Assembly: GCF_900099935.1 (NCBI RefSeq)
Contig: NZ_FNEK01000018.1
Coordinates: forward strand, 1 to 64,000
Source: Aliiruegeria lutimaris
Lineage (GTDB): Bacteria > Pseudomonadota > Alphaproteobacteria > Rhodobacterales > Rhodobacteraceae
Length of the DNA stretch: 64,000 nucleotides
Direction: 5' to 3'
The position numbers were made by a program, and so were the translations under genes. The notes below the pieces were generated by a model. It was not told the origin of the DNA and ran no database searches. It was given only the letters and a program-made list of their open reading frames with translations. Positions 17,423-26,911 of the stretch are shown piece by piece; the first letter of the stretch is position 1, and each line of letters starts with the position of its first letter.

Positions 17423-19006
17423 CTAGCTTGCGACGGGCAAGGAGCGCAAAGTTGATCCACCACTGCAGCCCAGTTCACCTCCCAACTGCCCTGACTTGAG
17501 AAGTTCCGAAATTTCAGCGCCGGGCAACGGCCTTTCGAAAAGGAACCCCTGGCCAAGTTCGCAATTGAGGTCGGCAAGCAATTCGTAAGTCTCCTCAGTT
17601 TCGATCCCCTCCGCCGTCACGCTGAGATCAAGCGTGTCGGCAAGCGAAATGATCCCGGCAACGATCTTGGCCTTTTGCGCATCCTTCGTGACCTGCGTCA
17701 CGAAACTGCGGTCGATCTTCAACTTGTCGAACGGCAGGCGGGAAAGCGTCGCAAGGCCGGAAAACCCGGTCCCGAAATCGTCCAGCGAAATCCGGATCCC
17801 GATCCAGCGAAGCCGCTCGATTGTCTCCCGAGCATATCCCAGATCCTCGATCACTGCCGACTCCGTGATCTCGATCTCAAGCCGCTCGGGCGGAAAGGAC
17901 GTGTTGCGCAACACGGCGGAAATCGTCTCGGCCAACTCGCTGTCGCGGAACTGACGCGGCGAGAGATTGAAGGAAATGCTCAATTCCTCGGGCCATTCCC
18001 GAACCGTATTGCACGCCTGCCGGAGGATCAGCCAGCTGATCGCGTTGATCTGGCCGGTATCCTCTGCGAGGGCAATGAAACGCGTTGGCGGCACTTGCCC
18101 GAGACGGGGATGTTTCCACCGCGCAAGCACTTCGAAACCGACAAGCCGACGCTCCGAAATGTCGACGATGGGCTGAAAATACGGCACGATCTCCTCGGCC
18201 TCGATGGCCTCGGTCAGCTCAACCTCAAGCTCGGCCTCCTCGCGGAGCCTCTCGCCAAGATCGTCATCGAAGAAATTCAGCCGACCACGCCCTTCGCGCT
18301 TTGCACGATACATCGCCTGGTCGGCATGACGGAACAGCTGTTCCTCGTCGATTCCGGGGCTCCAGACCGCAATTCCAACAGATGTGCCGACCGTGATTTC
18401 TCCCCCTCCAATCTGGAACTTGGTCTTCAGGGCCGACAGGATCCGTCGGGCCAGCCCGGTCGCGGCATCGAAATTCTCGTTTTCCGGGATCACGACGGCG
18501 AACTCGTCGCCCCCAAGGCGGACCGGCACCTGCCCCCACTGGCAGACAGTCTTCAACCGCCTGGCCACTTCCTGCAGAATCTGGTCACCTACATCGTGAC
18601 CGCGCAAATCGTTGATCGGCTTGAAACGGTCCAGATCCATCAGGAGAATTGACAGCGCGCCACCGCCGCCCTCGGCATCCTTGATCCGCTCTCGCATGAT
18701 CTCCGCCATGGCGCGACGATTGTGCAGTCCTGTCAATGGATCGTGGCGCGCAATGTGCTGGGCGCGCTCTTCGGCCTTCTGTCGCGCCAGAAGGCTCTTG
18801 CGCAGTTTGGTATTGGAGATTGTCAGGATCACCGGCAGAGCCAAGCCCAGCAGGATCATGAAACTGAAGACCTCGTCGATATCCCACGTCTCGTGCGCCC
18901 GGCTGAAATTGAATACCAACTCGAACATTTCAATATGTCCGGCCATGAGCCAGCCGGCAATCAACAGAATGGCCCAAATCGCAAACCATGTTTTCTGCAT
19001 GCCCAT
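17423..19006 (-). CDS. GGDEF-EAL cyclic-di-GMP protein, membrane bound
   Basis: 527 residues from the ATG at 19006, which has GGAGG eight bases upstream; the ATG at 19036 is less likely. Two N-terminal TM segments (FAIWAILLIAGWLMAG and FMILLGLALPVILTI) are followed by a GGDEF domain with intact RLGGDEFAVV. No RxxD inhibitory site lies five residues before it. The EAL domain has EVLARW, NLSPRQF, EITES, DDFGTG, KIDRSFV and AEGIETEE, so phosphodiesterase residues are kept. It could both make and break c-di-GMP; net activity cannot be read. There is no sensory domain besides the membrane part. Monocistronic. Confidence 0.92.
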   Translation of the reverse strand: MGMQKTWFAIWAILLIAGWLMAGHIEMFELVFNFSRAHETWDIDEVFSFMILLGLALPVILTISNTKLRKSLLARQKAEERAQHIARHDPLTGLHNRRAMAEIMRERIKDAEGGGGALSILLMDLDRFKPINDLRGHDVGDQILQEVARRLKTVCQWGQVPVRLGGDEFAVVIPENENFDAATGLARRILSALKTKFQIGGGEITVGTSVGIAVWSPGIDEEQLFRHADQAMYRAKREGRGRLNFFDDDLGERLREEAELEVELTEAIEAEEIVPYFQPIVDISERRLVGFEVLARWKHPRLGQVPPTRFIALAEDTGQINAISWLILRQACNTVREWPEELSISFNLSPRQFRDSELAETISAVLRNTSFPPERLEIEITESAVIEDLGYARETIERLRWIGIRISLDDFGTGFSGLATLSRLPFDKLKIDRSFVTQVTKDAQKAKIVAGIISLADTLDLSVTAEGIETEETYELLADLNCELGQGFLFERPLPGAEISELLKSGQLGGELGCSGGSTLRSLPVAS

Positions 19007-19171
19007 GGCAATGCCTCCAACCGAACACATCGCCATGAAAAGAGCCGTAATTCCTGTAGAAATGCCTAACGTCCGATTTTTCTTTCAACCGGCGCGCGAA
19101 ACCGAACGCCTCTGGACGCTTGGGCAGGCATTTCTTATATAATCCCTCAACATTCCCCCAACCCTGGGCAT

Positions 19172-19537
19172 ATGATGAACTCTGACGCGACCCCCATGGA
19201 AGGCGAACCCCTAATTCGGCCCTCCGATACGGAACACCCGCTGCACGATTCTGTCGTGGAAGCCTGCCGCACCGTTTTCGATCCGGAAATCCCGGTAAAC
19301 ATCTATGATCTCGGGCTGATCTACACGATCAACATCAATCCGGAGTCCGAGGTGAAGGTGACCATGACGCTGACTGCGCCGGGCTGCCCGGTTGCCGGCG
19401 ACATGCCGGGCTGGGTCGCCGAGGCGATCGAGCCGATCCCGGGCGTCAAGCATGTCGAGGTCGATCTGACCTGGGATCCGCCCTGGGGCATGGAGATGAT
19501 GTCGGACGAGGCGCGGCTCGAGCTGGGCTTCATGTAG
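19172..19537 (+). CDS. sufT: SufT/DUF59 Fe-S assembly protein
   Basis: 121 residues. The MIP18/DUF59 core is clear: VFDPEIPVNIYDLGLIYTIN, MTLTAPGCPVAGDMPG (the conserved Cys) and VDLTWDPPWGMEMMSDEAR. Such proteins help mature iron-sulfur clusters in the cytosol. The gene is followed 53 bp later by an IscA/SufA-type gene, the usual end of a suf operon, but sufBCDS are not here. The start may be either of two adjacent ATGs (19172, 19175). Confidence 0.9.
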   Translation: MMNSDATPMEGEPLIRPSDTEHPLHDSVVEACRTVFDPEIPVNIYDLGLIYTININPESEVKVTMTLTAPGCPVAGDMPGWVAEAIEPIPGVKHVEVDLTWDPPWGMEMMSDEARLELGFM

Positions 19538-19590
19538 GAAACACAGATATCTGGCCGTTTCGTGGCCGGATGAGAGACAAGGACCGAGCA

Positions 19591-19959
19591 ATGTTTTCCA
19601 TTCCCGGCAAGCAGGCCGTTACCCTGACGCCGCGCGCAGCGGCCCAGATCGTCAAGCTGATGGTCAAGGATGGCCACCAGGGCCTTCGGCTCGGCGTGAA
19701 GAAGGGCGGTTGCGCCGGCATGGAATACACGCTCGAATTCTCCGACACGATCGACCCCAATGACGAGGTGGTCGAACAGGATGGCGCGCGTGTCATGATC
19801 GCGCCGATGGCGCAGATGTTCCTGTTCGGAACCGAGATCGATTACGAGGTCTCGCTGCTGGAAGCCGGGTTCAAGTTCCGCAATCCGAATGTCACGGAAG
19901 CCTGCGGTTGTGGCGAATCGATCAAGTTCGACGAGAGCCTGGGCGCGCCGAAACCCTGA
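19591..19959 (+). CDS. sufA: IscA/SufA-type iron-sulfur assembly protein
   Basis: 122 residues from MFSIPGKQAVTLTPRAAAQI at 19591, with AAGGA eight bases upstream. The HesB/IscA signature is complete: GVKKGGCAGMEYTLEF with the first cysteine and the C-terminal TEACGCGESIKF with Cys-Gly-Cys. It is an A-type carrier that accepts and passes on Fe-S clusters. It probably forms an operon with sufT. The symbol is by family; a purely IscA-like or ErpA-like role is possible. Confidence 0.9.
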   Translation: MFSIPGKQAVTLTPRAAAQIVKLMVKDGHQGLRLGVKKGGCAGMEYTLEFSDTIDPNDEVVEQDGARVMIAPMAQMFLFGTEIDYEVSLLEAGFKFRNPNVTEACGCGESIKFDESLGAPKP

Positions 19960-20235
19960 GCTTCCCGTCCCCCGAAAGGGAACGCCGCGACCGGCACTGC
20001 CCCGCTCCCCCCTGGAGGGAATGACGCGTCTCCGATCGTGCGGCGCGTTGTGATACGGCCAATCCGAACACAACTGAAGACCATTGCATGTCCGGTGATA
20101 GCGGCTTCGCTGCGCACAAACCCGGTATGAAACCGCCGGGAAGGCATCATTTGGCCGCGCCCTGCAGGCCTTGACGCGCCCGCCCCCCGGCGTCAAGCAA
20201 GCGCCAACCAGAACGCCCAAACGGAGGGATTCCCC

Positions 20236-20985
20236 ATGGCGCAGAAACTTGCTGCCGGCAACTGGAAGATGAATGGCACCGAGGCCTCCCTGGCCGAGAT
20301 CGACGCGATGCTCGCCGCCTATCCCGATCCGGGCTGCGGCGTGCTGATCTGCCCGCCCGCCACCCTGCTCGAGCGGATGAGCAGGCGCATTGGCCGTGGC
20401 AAGATCGCCACCGGCGCGCAGGACTGCCACATGAATGCCAACGGCGCCCATACCGGCGACATCTCCGCCGAGATGATCAAGGATGCGGGCGGCGCCTACG
20501 CGATTGTCGGCCATTCCGAGCGCCGCACCGATCACGGCGAGACCAACGAGATCGTCAACGCCAAGGCGCAAGCCGCCATCGGCGCCGGCCTCGTGGCCGT
20601 TGTCTGCCTCGGCGAGACGCTGGAGCAGCGCGATGCCGGCGAGACGCTGGACCTCGTAGGCAGCCAGCTTGCCGGCTCGATCCCCGACGGCGCCACCGGC
20701 GAGAACCTCGTCGTCGCCTATGAGCCCGTCTGGGCCATCGGCACCGGCCGCATCCCGACGATGGAGCAGATCATCGAAGTGCATGACTTCATGCGCGCCC
20801 GCCTCGTCGAGCGCTTCGGCGCCGAGATCGGCAAGTCCATTTCCCTGCTCTACGGCGGCTCGGTGAAACCCTCCAACGCCGCCGAGATCTTCGCCGTCGA
20901 GAACGTGGACGGCGCCCTCGTCGGCGGCGCCTCCCTCAAGGCCGCCGATTTCGGCGCGATTATCGACGCGCTGCAAAACGCCTGA
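20236..20985 (+). CDS. tpiA: Triose-phosphate isomerase
   Basis: 249 residues, full length. It interconverts dihydroxyacetone phosphate and glyceraldehyde 3-phosphate. Catalytic residues are visible: Lys11 in AAGNWKMNG, His in [13 protein letters not shown], and Glu in [13 protein letters not shown]; loop [12 protein letters not shown] follows. GGAGG lies eight bases before the ATG. Apparently monocistronic. Confidence 0.97.
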   Translation: MAQKLAAGNWKMNGTEASLAEIDAMLAAYPDPGCGVLICPPATLLERMSRRIGRGKIATGAQDCHMNANGAHTGDISAEMIKDAGGAYAIVGHSERRTDHGETNEIVNAKAQAAIGAGLVAVVCLGETLEQRDAGETLDLVGSQLAGSIPDGATGENLVVAYEPVWAIGTGRIPTMEQIIEVHDFMRARLVERFGAEIGKSISLLYGGSVKPSNAAEIFAVENVDGALVGGASLKAADFGAIIDALQNA

Positions 20986-21377
20986 TCAGACCGCGGCGGC
21001 TTCGAGGCACCAGCCCTCGAAGCCGCCCGGCAAACCACCCGAGCGGCGACACAGGTTGCCGCTCCCTTCGGCCGACCGCGAGTTCGCACCCGGCACAAGC
21101 CCACCGGCCCGGATCTTGTTGTCTCCGGTCCTATCCTCTCCTTTTCTAGAGATCCGCCAATCATCATCGGCGCGGCGAGTGACGGCGATGAACCGAGAGT
21201 ACTGAATGCTGCGGTCAGAACGAATGTATCGTTTGCCGACTGAGCGGCTATCCAACCAGATTTTTCGAATGCCTGCTTCGGCGTGTCGCTCTCCCCTTTG
21301 ATACAAATCATTGCGCCTTGGCGCCTCAAATCGAAATAATGTTTTAACTGCTCAGAAGGTTCTGTGGGGCGGAATGG
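20986..21377. other. Intergenic region, no gene recognised
   Basis: About 390 bp after tpiA. Open frames lack motifs or start sites. The sequence may hold the lost N-terminal part of the cytochrome pseudogene that follows, but I could not recognise it. Confidence 0.35.
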
Positions 21378-21716
21378 GTGGTTGTTCTTTTCGAAAGAGG
21401 GGTCAGCGTTCAAACCCGAGGAGGCGAGGATGGCAAAGGCGGTGGAGAGGTTGCGGAACTGTTCGCGGTGAAGCCACCGAATTTGACAAATCTCGCGGCA
21501 CGGGCGGATGGGAAGTTCCCGTTTTCTGATGTCTTTCATGTCATTATCCTGGGAATGGAAGCGCCGGGCCACGGCCCTTCGGAGATGCCGATTTGAGGCG
21601 ACTTTTTCCTTTCCGATGCGTTGCAGGATCGTGGTGTCAGCAAGGCCGAAGCCATCTACATGGCCGCCGGTCGAGCGATGTCACTTGCCTATTACCTAGA
21701 GTCCATTCAGGAGTGA
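21378..21716 (+). pseudogene. Decayed c-type cytochrome
   Basis: In one frame the sequence reads GGEDGKGGGEVAELF, then KPPNLTNLAARADGKFPFSD, then GHGPSEMPI, a TGA at 21594-21596, and continues in the same frame GDFFLSDALQDRGVSKAEAI and AMSLAYYLESIQE to a TGA at 21716. This is the C-terminal part of a mono-haem cytochrome c; relatives have MPIWGDFF, so the TGA replaces a TGG tryptophan codon. The CxxCH haem motif that should precede GGEDGKG is also lost (VSVQTRG). The N-terminus is not recognisable. Non-functional by sequence. Confidence 0.7.
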
Positions 21717-22567
21717 CAGAGGATTTCTAGTTCTCTCTGCCTTGGGATAACCAAGTCGAGATTCCATCGATCCATGCAAGATCAACGAACTTCGAGTTTG
21801 CGGAGGAAGCAGTTGAGACACGAGCGCCGCTAGGTCTTGATCTTAAGGCGATCGCAGAGCGGTGTATCTTGAATCTTCGTTTGTGGGGACGCGACCGGCC
21901 TCTATCTTCAGATCGGTCCATTTCGTGATAGACTACGGTGACGACTTACAGTGAAAACGGATCATCCTCGGCGTGGAGGTGGCGACATCAATCAAGTGCC
22001 TTCTATGCCGTTGCCCCCACCAAAAGGACCTCCACACCCAATAGATAACATCGAGTGAGATCGGGAATTGATAGGTTGGATGGAAACTGTTTGTTGACGC
22101 TAGGTAAGTAGCCAGCAGTATAGATCAAATGCAGAGCAGGCGTTGCCCGAATTGACCTTAGGTCGGCCAAACGCAGGAAGCGGCCCTCTGGTGGACCAAC
22201 AGTGAAGGGCAGCAAGGTCCGATGACCAGAACCTCCGCACGATCTTCAGCCCAACGGGTGGGCCAGTCTCCGGGATTGGTTGGCACAAACGCAAATAGGT
22301 CGTTCTTTCGGTCAATCCCCATAAAGGAACGACCGAAAAAGCGACTCAAGCGCCCATTTTCAACCGTTTCGACCGCCACCCCTACCGCAGCCGCTCCCCC
22401 AGGTACAAAAACGACCGGAATTTCGGTCGTTCCGGACCGAGCTTTGTGCCAATTCGACCGGTTTTTCGGTCGATAACCCGCCCGGTCCGCCCTGTCTCGG
22501 CGTCTCGCCCTCCCGCCGCACTATTTCCGATTTCCGCCCCGAACAAAGTCCGATAAAAACGCTCATC
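21717..22567. other. Intergenic region with palindrome cluster, no gene recognised
   Basis: About 850 bp before fbpB. No coding gene is supported. The last 270 bp carry several CGACCG/CGGTCG inverted repeats described separately. Confidence 0.4.
22306..22473 (+). promoter_or_regulatory. Cluster of CGACCG...CGGTCG inverted repeats upstream of fbpB
   Basis: Three dyads share one core: TTTCGGTC (22306-22313) with GACCGAAA (22331-22338); AACGACCG (22410-22417) with CGGTCGTT (22424-22431); and TCGACCG (22454-22460) with CGGTCGA (22467-22473). The last two are centred 43 bp apart and have 6-base spacers. They end about 95 bp before the fbpB start. They could be operator sites of one regulator or RNA hairpins in the leader; the sequence alone does not decide. 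Confidence 0.5.
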
Positions 22568-24256
22568 ATGAGCTTGCGCCCCTTCGCCCTGGCCGAGCGA
22601 TTTGCGACCGGCCTCCTGCGTGGAGGGGCGCTTTTCGTTGCGGCCCTATGTCTGCTGCCGATGCTGGCCGTGACCGTTGCTGCGACCCTCGGCTCGACCG
22701 ACACCTTCCGGCACCTCGCCGACACCGTGCTCTGGACCTATTCCGCTACCACGTTGAAACTGGTGGTAATTGTCGCCCTGGGCACCGCCGCCATCGGCAC
22801 CGGGTCGGCCTGGCTGGTGACGATGACGCGCTTTCCCGGCGCGCGCTTTTTCGAGATCGGCCTCGCCTTGCCCATGGCCTTCCCGGCCTATGTGATGGGC
22901 TATGCCTATACCGATTTCCTCGACCATCCCGGCGCAGTGCAAAGCCTGCTGCGCGACGTGACGGGCTGGGGACCGCGCGACTACTGGTTCCCCGAGATCC
23001 GCTCGGTCGAGGGCGCGGCTATCATGTTGATTCTGGTACTTTATCCTTACGTCTACCTGCTCGCCCGCGCCGCCTTCCTGCAGCAGAGCGCGACAGCCTT
23101 CCTTGCCGCCCGCGCGCTCGGGCGCGGGCCTTGGTACTCCTTCCTTCGGGTCTCCCTGCCGATGGCTCGGCCCGCGATTGCCGGCGGCGTTCTGCTGGCC
23201 GTGATGGAAACCATCGCCGATTACGGCACCGTCTCCTATTTCTCGGTCCAGACCTTCGCCACCGGCATCTACACCTCCTGGTTCACCATGGCCGACCGGG
23301 CGGCGGCTGCGCAGCTCGCACTATGCCTGCTGGCATTCGCCCTGCTGCTGGCGATCATGGAACGCATCCAGCGCGGCGCGGCACGCCACCACGGGGCCGG
23401 GAAACGTTTTGAGCGCCTGCCACCGACCCAGCTGACCGGGCTGCCCAAATGGGGTGCCATGGCGCTTTGCGGCCTTCCGGTGCTCTTCGGCTTCGCATTG
23501 CCCCTCGTCTTGCTCTTCCTGATGGGGATGAGTTCGGAGCAATCGCTCTTCTCCGAGCGCTACCTGCGCTTCACCCGCAACACGGTGATACTGGCCACGA
23601 CGGCGGCCCTGCTGACGGTGCTCGGCGCGATCCTGATCGGCTTCCGGCAACGGCTCTGGCCCGGGCGGGTGTCGAGCCTTGCGGGGCATGTCTCGCGCGT
23701 AGGGTATGCCGTGCCCGGAGGCGTGATCGCCGTGGGCCTACTCGTGCCCTTCGCCGCGCTCGACAACAGGCTGGACGCATGGATGCGCGCCACATTCGAC
23801 ATCTCGACCGGCCTGCTCTTCACCGGCTCGATCTGGTTGCTGGTGATCGCCTACATGGTCCGTTTCATGGCCGCCGCGCTGAACGCCTATGACAGCGGCC
23901 TGGGGACGATCCACCCCAACGTGGATTCGGTGACCCGCACCCTCGGCAAGCCGCCGCTGGAAATGCTGCGTCGCGTGCATGTGCCGATCCTGCGGCCCTC
24001 GGTGCTCACGGCCCTGCTCATTGTCTTCGTAGACACAATGAAGGAGTTGCCTGCCACGCTCATCATGCGCCCCTTCAATTTCGACACGCTTGCCGTGCAG
24101 GCCCACCGGCTCGCCGCCGACGAACGGCTCGATGGCGCGGCGGTGCCGAGCCTCGTGCTGGTCGCGGTCGGCTTGCTGCCGGTGATCATCGTCTGCCGCA
24201 ACCTCGGGGAACGGAAGTCGCGGGTATATGGGCCTGCGCCCGTGATGGTTGAGTAA
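22568..24256 (+). CDS. fbpB: Fe(3+) ABC transporter permease, fused double type
   Basis: 562 residues with about twelve TM segments in two homologous halves, the layout of FbpB/AfuB/SfuB ferric-iron permeases. Both halves have the EAA loop: ALGRGPWYSFLRVSLPMARP in the first and TLGKPPLEMLRRVHVPILRP in the second. It moves ferric iron from a periplasmic binding protein across the inner membrane. The binding protein gene (fbpA) is in this window but 27 kb away at 51026-52057, and no ATPase gene of this type is adjacent. No strong ribosome binding site is seen before the ATG. Confidence 0.9.
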   Translation: MSLRPFALAERFATGLLRGGALFVAALCLLPMLAVTVAATLGSTDTFRHLADTVLWTYSATTLKLVVIVALGTAAIGTGSAWLVTMTRFPGARFFEIGLALPMAFPAYVMGYAYTDFLDHPGAVQSLLRDVTGWGPRDYWFPEIRSVEGAAIMLILVLYPYVYLLARAAFLQQSATAFLAARALGRGPWYSFLRVSLPMARPAIAGGVLLAVMETIADYGTVSYFSVQTFATGIYTSWFTMADRAAAAQLALCLLAFALLLAIMERIQRGAARHHGAGKRFERLPPTQLTGLPKWGAMALCGLPVLFGFALPLVLLFLMGMSSEQSLFSERYLRFTRNTVILATTAALLTVLGAILIGFRQRLWPGRVSSLAGHVSRVGYAVPGGVIAVGLLVPFAALDNRLDAWMRATFDISTGLLFTGSIWLLVIAYMVRFMAAALNAYDSGLGTIHPNVDSVTRTLGKPPLEMLRRVHVPILRPSVLTALLIVFVDTMKELPATLIMRPFNFDTLAVQAHRLAADERLDGAAVPSLVLVAVGLLPVIIVCRNLGERKSRVYGPAPVMVE

Positions 24257-24781
24257 AGCGAGAGGGGCTCGGGGCGCCCGGTGGCGATATTGGCAGTTGC
24301 TCCTACGGTGGTGTCCGGCCGCGCTCTGCGCAATCCTGCCGTTGGCAGGTCACGGCACCTCGCACACGCAGCATGGTTTCCGACCGTCGTGAACGGCCCC
24401 GTGCGGATGTTCAGATTGAGCCCAGAGAAAGTCCGCTTCCAAGCGCCGATTCAGCGGGACGACGCTGGCTTTCCTTCCCGCGATCGAAACGGAGAGTGGA
24501 ACTCGGTAAACGATAGCGTTGCCTAGCCAAGTGTCCAACTGTCCCCCTGGTGTCGCAGTGGCGGTTGCGCCGGCTCTGGATGGGATCGATTAAACTCACG
24601 CAATGTGTTGGGAGCCTCCTAATCGCAGCGACCTGCGTCGAGGAGGAAACAACCAAGCGTGGACTGCCTCGGAAATGATGAAATGATTTTGAAGGTCAAT
24701 GAGGTCCAGACAATGATATGTGGGCAGTGTGGCCCGTGGGGCCAAGGAGACGATCCTCGGACGCCATCGGAGTGATTGGGC
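24257..24781. other. Intergenic region, no gene recognised
   Basis: About 525 bp between fbpB and the pedB-like gene. Frames on both strands lack motifs. An imperfect inverted repeat (CTCCT...AGGAG) lies near 24615-24645. Probably holds the promoter of the downstream ABC pair. Confidence 0.35.
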
Positions 24782-25507
24782 ATGTCGGTATTTGGACTCA
24801 AACTGGAGCATCTGAGCTTTGGATACGGTGCCGATCCGGTCTTGAAAGACGTCAGCTTCACAGTCGAACGAGGCAATTTCTGTGCGCTGTTGGGGCCGAA
24901 CGGGGCAGGAAAGACCAGCCTGTTCTCGCTCCTGACCCGCTTGGCGACCACGTCCACCGGGCGCATCGAGATCGCGGGGATCGACCTTGGCACGTCGCCG
25001 CGTGCTGCACTGGCCAGGATGGGGATCGTATTCCAGCAGATGACACTGGACCTTGACCTCACAGTTCGTCGAAATCTGTCCTACTACGCCGCACTCCGGG
25101 GGCTTTCGGGGCGGGATGCAGAAAGAAGGATAGACGCGGCCCTGGAAAGGCTGGAACTCGGGGAAAAGTCCTCGGTGCGCGCTCGCGACCTCAATGGCGG
25201 CCACCGGCGCAGGACCGAGATAGCACGGTGCCTCCTGCACGACCCAGAGATCCTGCTTCTGGACGAACCAACGGTGGGGCTCGACCCCGCCAGCCGGGCC
25301 GCGATCACGGACCATGTCCACAGGCTCTGCGCCGACGAGGCCCTGACCGTGCTCTGGGCGACCCATCTGGTCGATGAGGTCCGGGCCGAGGACGACCTGG
25401 TCATCCTCCATCGGGGCGGCGTGCTGGCCCATGACACGGCCAGGCGGATCGCGGGTGGCCAAACCGTCGAGAAGGTCTTTCTGGACATGACAGCGGTGAC
25501 ATCGTGA
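24782..25507 (+). CDS. pedB: ABC transporter ATPase, PedB-like (PQQ alcohol oxidation locus)
   Basis: 241 residues. Walker A LLGPNGAGKTSLFSLL, Q-loop VFQQMTLDLDLTV, signature-like LNGGHRRRTEIARCLLHDPE (LSGGQ replaced by LNGGH), Walker B ILLLDEPTVGLDP and His switch WATHLVDEV. It resembles the ATPases found next to PQQ-dependent alcohol dehydrogenases, including PedB of Pseudomonas putida, which is reported to matter for growth at low lanthanide. Its stop overlaps the GTG of the permease by four bases. The other pedA1/A2 parts lie on the opposite strand 3 kb on. Symbol by analogy. Confidence 0.8.
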   Translation: MSVFGLKLEHLSFGYGADPVLKDVSFTVERGNFCALLGPNGAGKTSLFSLLTRLATTSTGRIEIAGIDLGTSPRAALARMGIVFQQMTLDLDLTVRRNLSYYAALRGLSGRDAERRIDAALERLELGEKSSVRARDLNGGHRRRTEIARCLLHDPEILLLDEPTVGLDPASRAAITDHVHRLCADEALTVLWATHLVDEVRAEDDLVILHRGGVLAHDTARRIAGGQTVEKVFLDMTAVTS

Positions 25508-26304
25508 AAGCCTATCTTGTCGCCCTGCGGGCCATTGTCGAACGCGAAGTCCTGCGGTTTGTCGCGCAGCGCGGTCGGTTTGTCTCTGCCCTTGTACGGC
25601 CGCTGGTGTGGCTGCTGGTGTTCGCCGCCGGATTCGGCTCCGCTCTCGGGCTCTCGATCATACCACCCTACAACACCTACGTGACCTACGAGGTCTACAT
25701 CGTGCCCGGCCTGTGCGGAATGGTGCAGTTGTTCAATGGCATGCAGTCGTCTCTGAGCCTCGTGTACGATCGGGAAATGGGATCGATGCGGCTCCTGCTG
25801 ACCAGTCCGCTTCCTCGCTGGTGGCTGCTGTTCTCCAAGCTCGCCGGCGGAACGGCGGTGTCGATCCTGCAAGTCTATGCATTTCTCGCGATTGCGGCGG
25901 CGTTCGGCATCGTGATGCCGCCAGCGGGATACCTACTGGTGCTGCCGGTCCTGTGTCTGACGGGCCTGATGCTCGGTGCCCTTGGGCTGGCCCTGTCAGC
26001 CACGATCCGGCAGCTCGAGAACTTTGCCGGCGTAATGAACTTCGTGATCTTTCCCGCGTTTTTCCTATCGTCGGCGCTCTACCCGCTCTGGAAAATGGCC
26101 GAAAGTTCGACGCTGCTCTACCGGATCTGTGCGGTCAATCCTTTCACCCACGCGGTCGAGGCGATCCGCTTCGCGCTCCATGGCCAGGCCAACCTGCCAG
26201 CGATCGGATGGACGCTCGTGGCGTTTGTGCTTTTTCTGGGGCTCGCGCTTCTGGGGTACGATCCGACGCGAGGCATATCGCGGAAACGCTCTGCGGGCGG
26301 CTGA
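25504..26304 (+). CDS. pedC: ABC-2 type permease, PedC-like
   Basis: 266 residues from a GTG overlapping the ATPase stop. About six TM segments; the ABC-2 region PGLCGMVQLFNGMQSSLSLV, YDREMGSMRLLLTSPLPRWW is typical, as is NFVIFPAFFLSSALYPLWKM and AVNPFTHAVEAIRFALHG. It pairs with the preceding ATPase. ABC-2 permeases are usually exporters, but in P. putida the homologous system is linked to lanthanide supply, so direction is unsettled. Symbol by analogy. Confidence 0.8.
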   Translation: MKAYLVALRAIVEREVLRFVAQRGRFVSALVRPLVWLLVFAAGFGSALGLSIIPPYNTYVTYEVYIVPGLCGMVQLFNGMQSSLSLVYDREMGSMRLLLTSPLPRWWLLFSKLAGGTAVSILQVYAFLAIAAAFGIVMPPAGYLLVLPVLCLTGLMLGALGLALSATIRQLENFAGVMNFVIFPAFFLSSALYPLWKMAESSTLLYRICAVNPFTHAVEAIRFALHGQANLPAIGWTLVAFVLFLGLALLGYDPTRGISRKRSAGG

Positions 26305-26311
26305 CGGACGG

Positions 26312-26911
26312 TCAGGGTGCCGGGTCTTCAAATACCGCTGGGCTTCCGGTCAATCGAACGATCCGGGTCGCGAGCCGCTGCGCTTCTTCCATTGCATGGG
26401 AGACAAAGACCGTCGCGATGGAGCGGGACGCAAGCAGGCTTTCGGTGAGCTCCAGCATCTCCTCGACCAGGGGTGCGTCGAGCGAGACAAAGGGTTCGTC
26501 CATCAGAAGCATGTCGGGCGCGGCCGAAAACGCGCGCGCAAGCGACAGCCTGCGCCGCTGGCCAAGCGAAAGTTGCCCGGGAAACCGATTTGCCAAGTCG
26601 CGCAGGCCGACTTCGCCAAGCGCTGCGCGGGCGGCGGCGTCGCTGACACCGTTGACAAGTGTCAGGTTCTGAAGAGCGCTCCGCCATGGCAGGAGGGCCG
26701 GTTCCTGAAACACCATTGCACAGTGCTCCGGGACCTGCACCTGCCCCTCGAATTCAGTGTCCAACCCGGCCAGAACTCTGAGAAGGGTCGTCTTGCCGAC
26801 GCCCGACGGCCCGACGACGGCAAGGGTCTCTCCCTCGGAAATCTCGAAGCTCACGCGGCCAAGCACCTTTGTATCGCCGATGCTCTTGCTGTCGATGGAA
26901 ACGGAGATCAT
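26312..26911 (-). CDS. ABC transporter ATPase, NitT/TauT type
   Basis: 199 residues from MISVSIDSKSIGDTKVLGRV at 26911, overlapping the permease stop by ATGA. Walker A VGPSGVGKTTLLRVLAGLD, Q-loop MVFQEPALLPWRSALQNL, signature QLSLGQRRRLSLARAF (LSLGQ), Walker B MLLMDEPFVSLD. This is the short form typical of nitrate/sulfonate/taurine-type importers. Last gene of the minus-strand operon that begins with the pedA1-like gene at 30850. Its stop lies 7 bp from that of pedC, tail to tail. Confidence 0.88.
   Translation of the reverse strand: MISVSIDSKSIGDTKVLGRVSFEISEGETLAVVGPSGVGKTTLLRVLAGLDTEFEGQVQVPEHCAMVFQEPALLPWRSALQNLTLVNGVSDAAARAALGEVGLRDLANRFPGQLSLGQRRRLSLARAFSAAPDMLLMDEPFVSLDAPLVEEMLELTESLLASRSIATVFVSHAMEEAQRLATRIVRLTGSPAVFEDPAP

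Noticed and set aside
19321-20976. 551-aa open frame on the minus strand across sufT, sufA and tpiA
   Set aside because: It spans three well-identified genes and an intergenic gap on the opposite strand; high GC keeps such frames open by chance.
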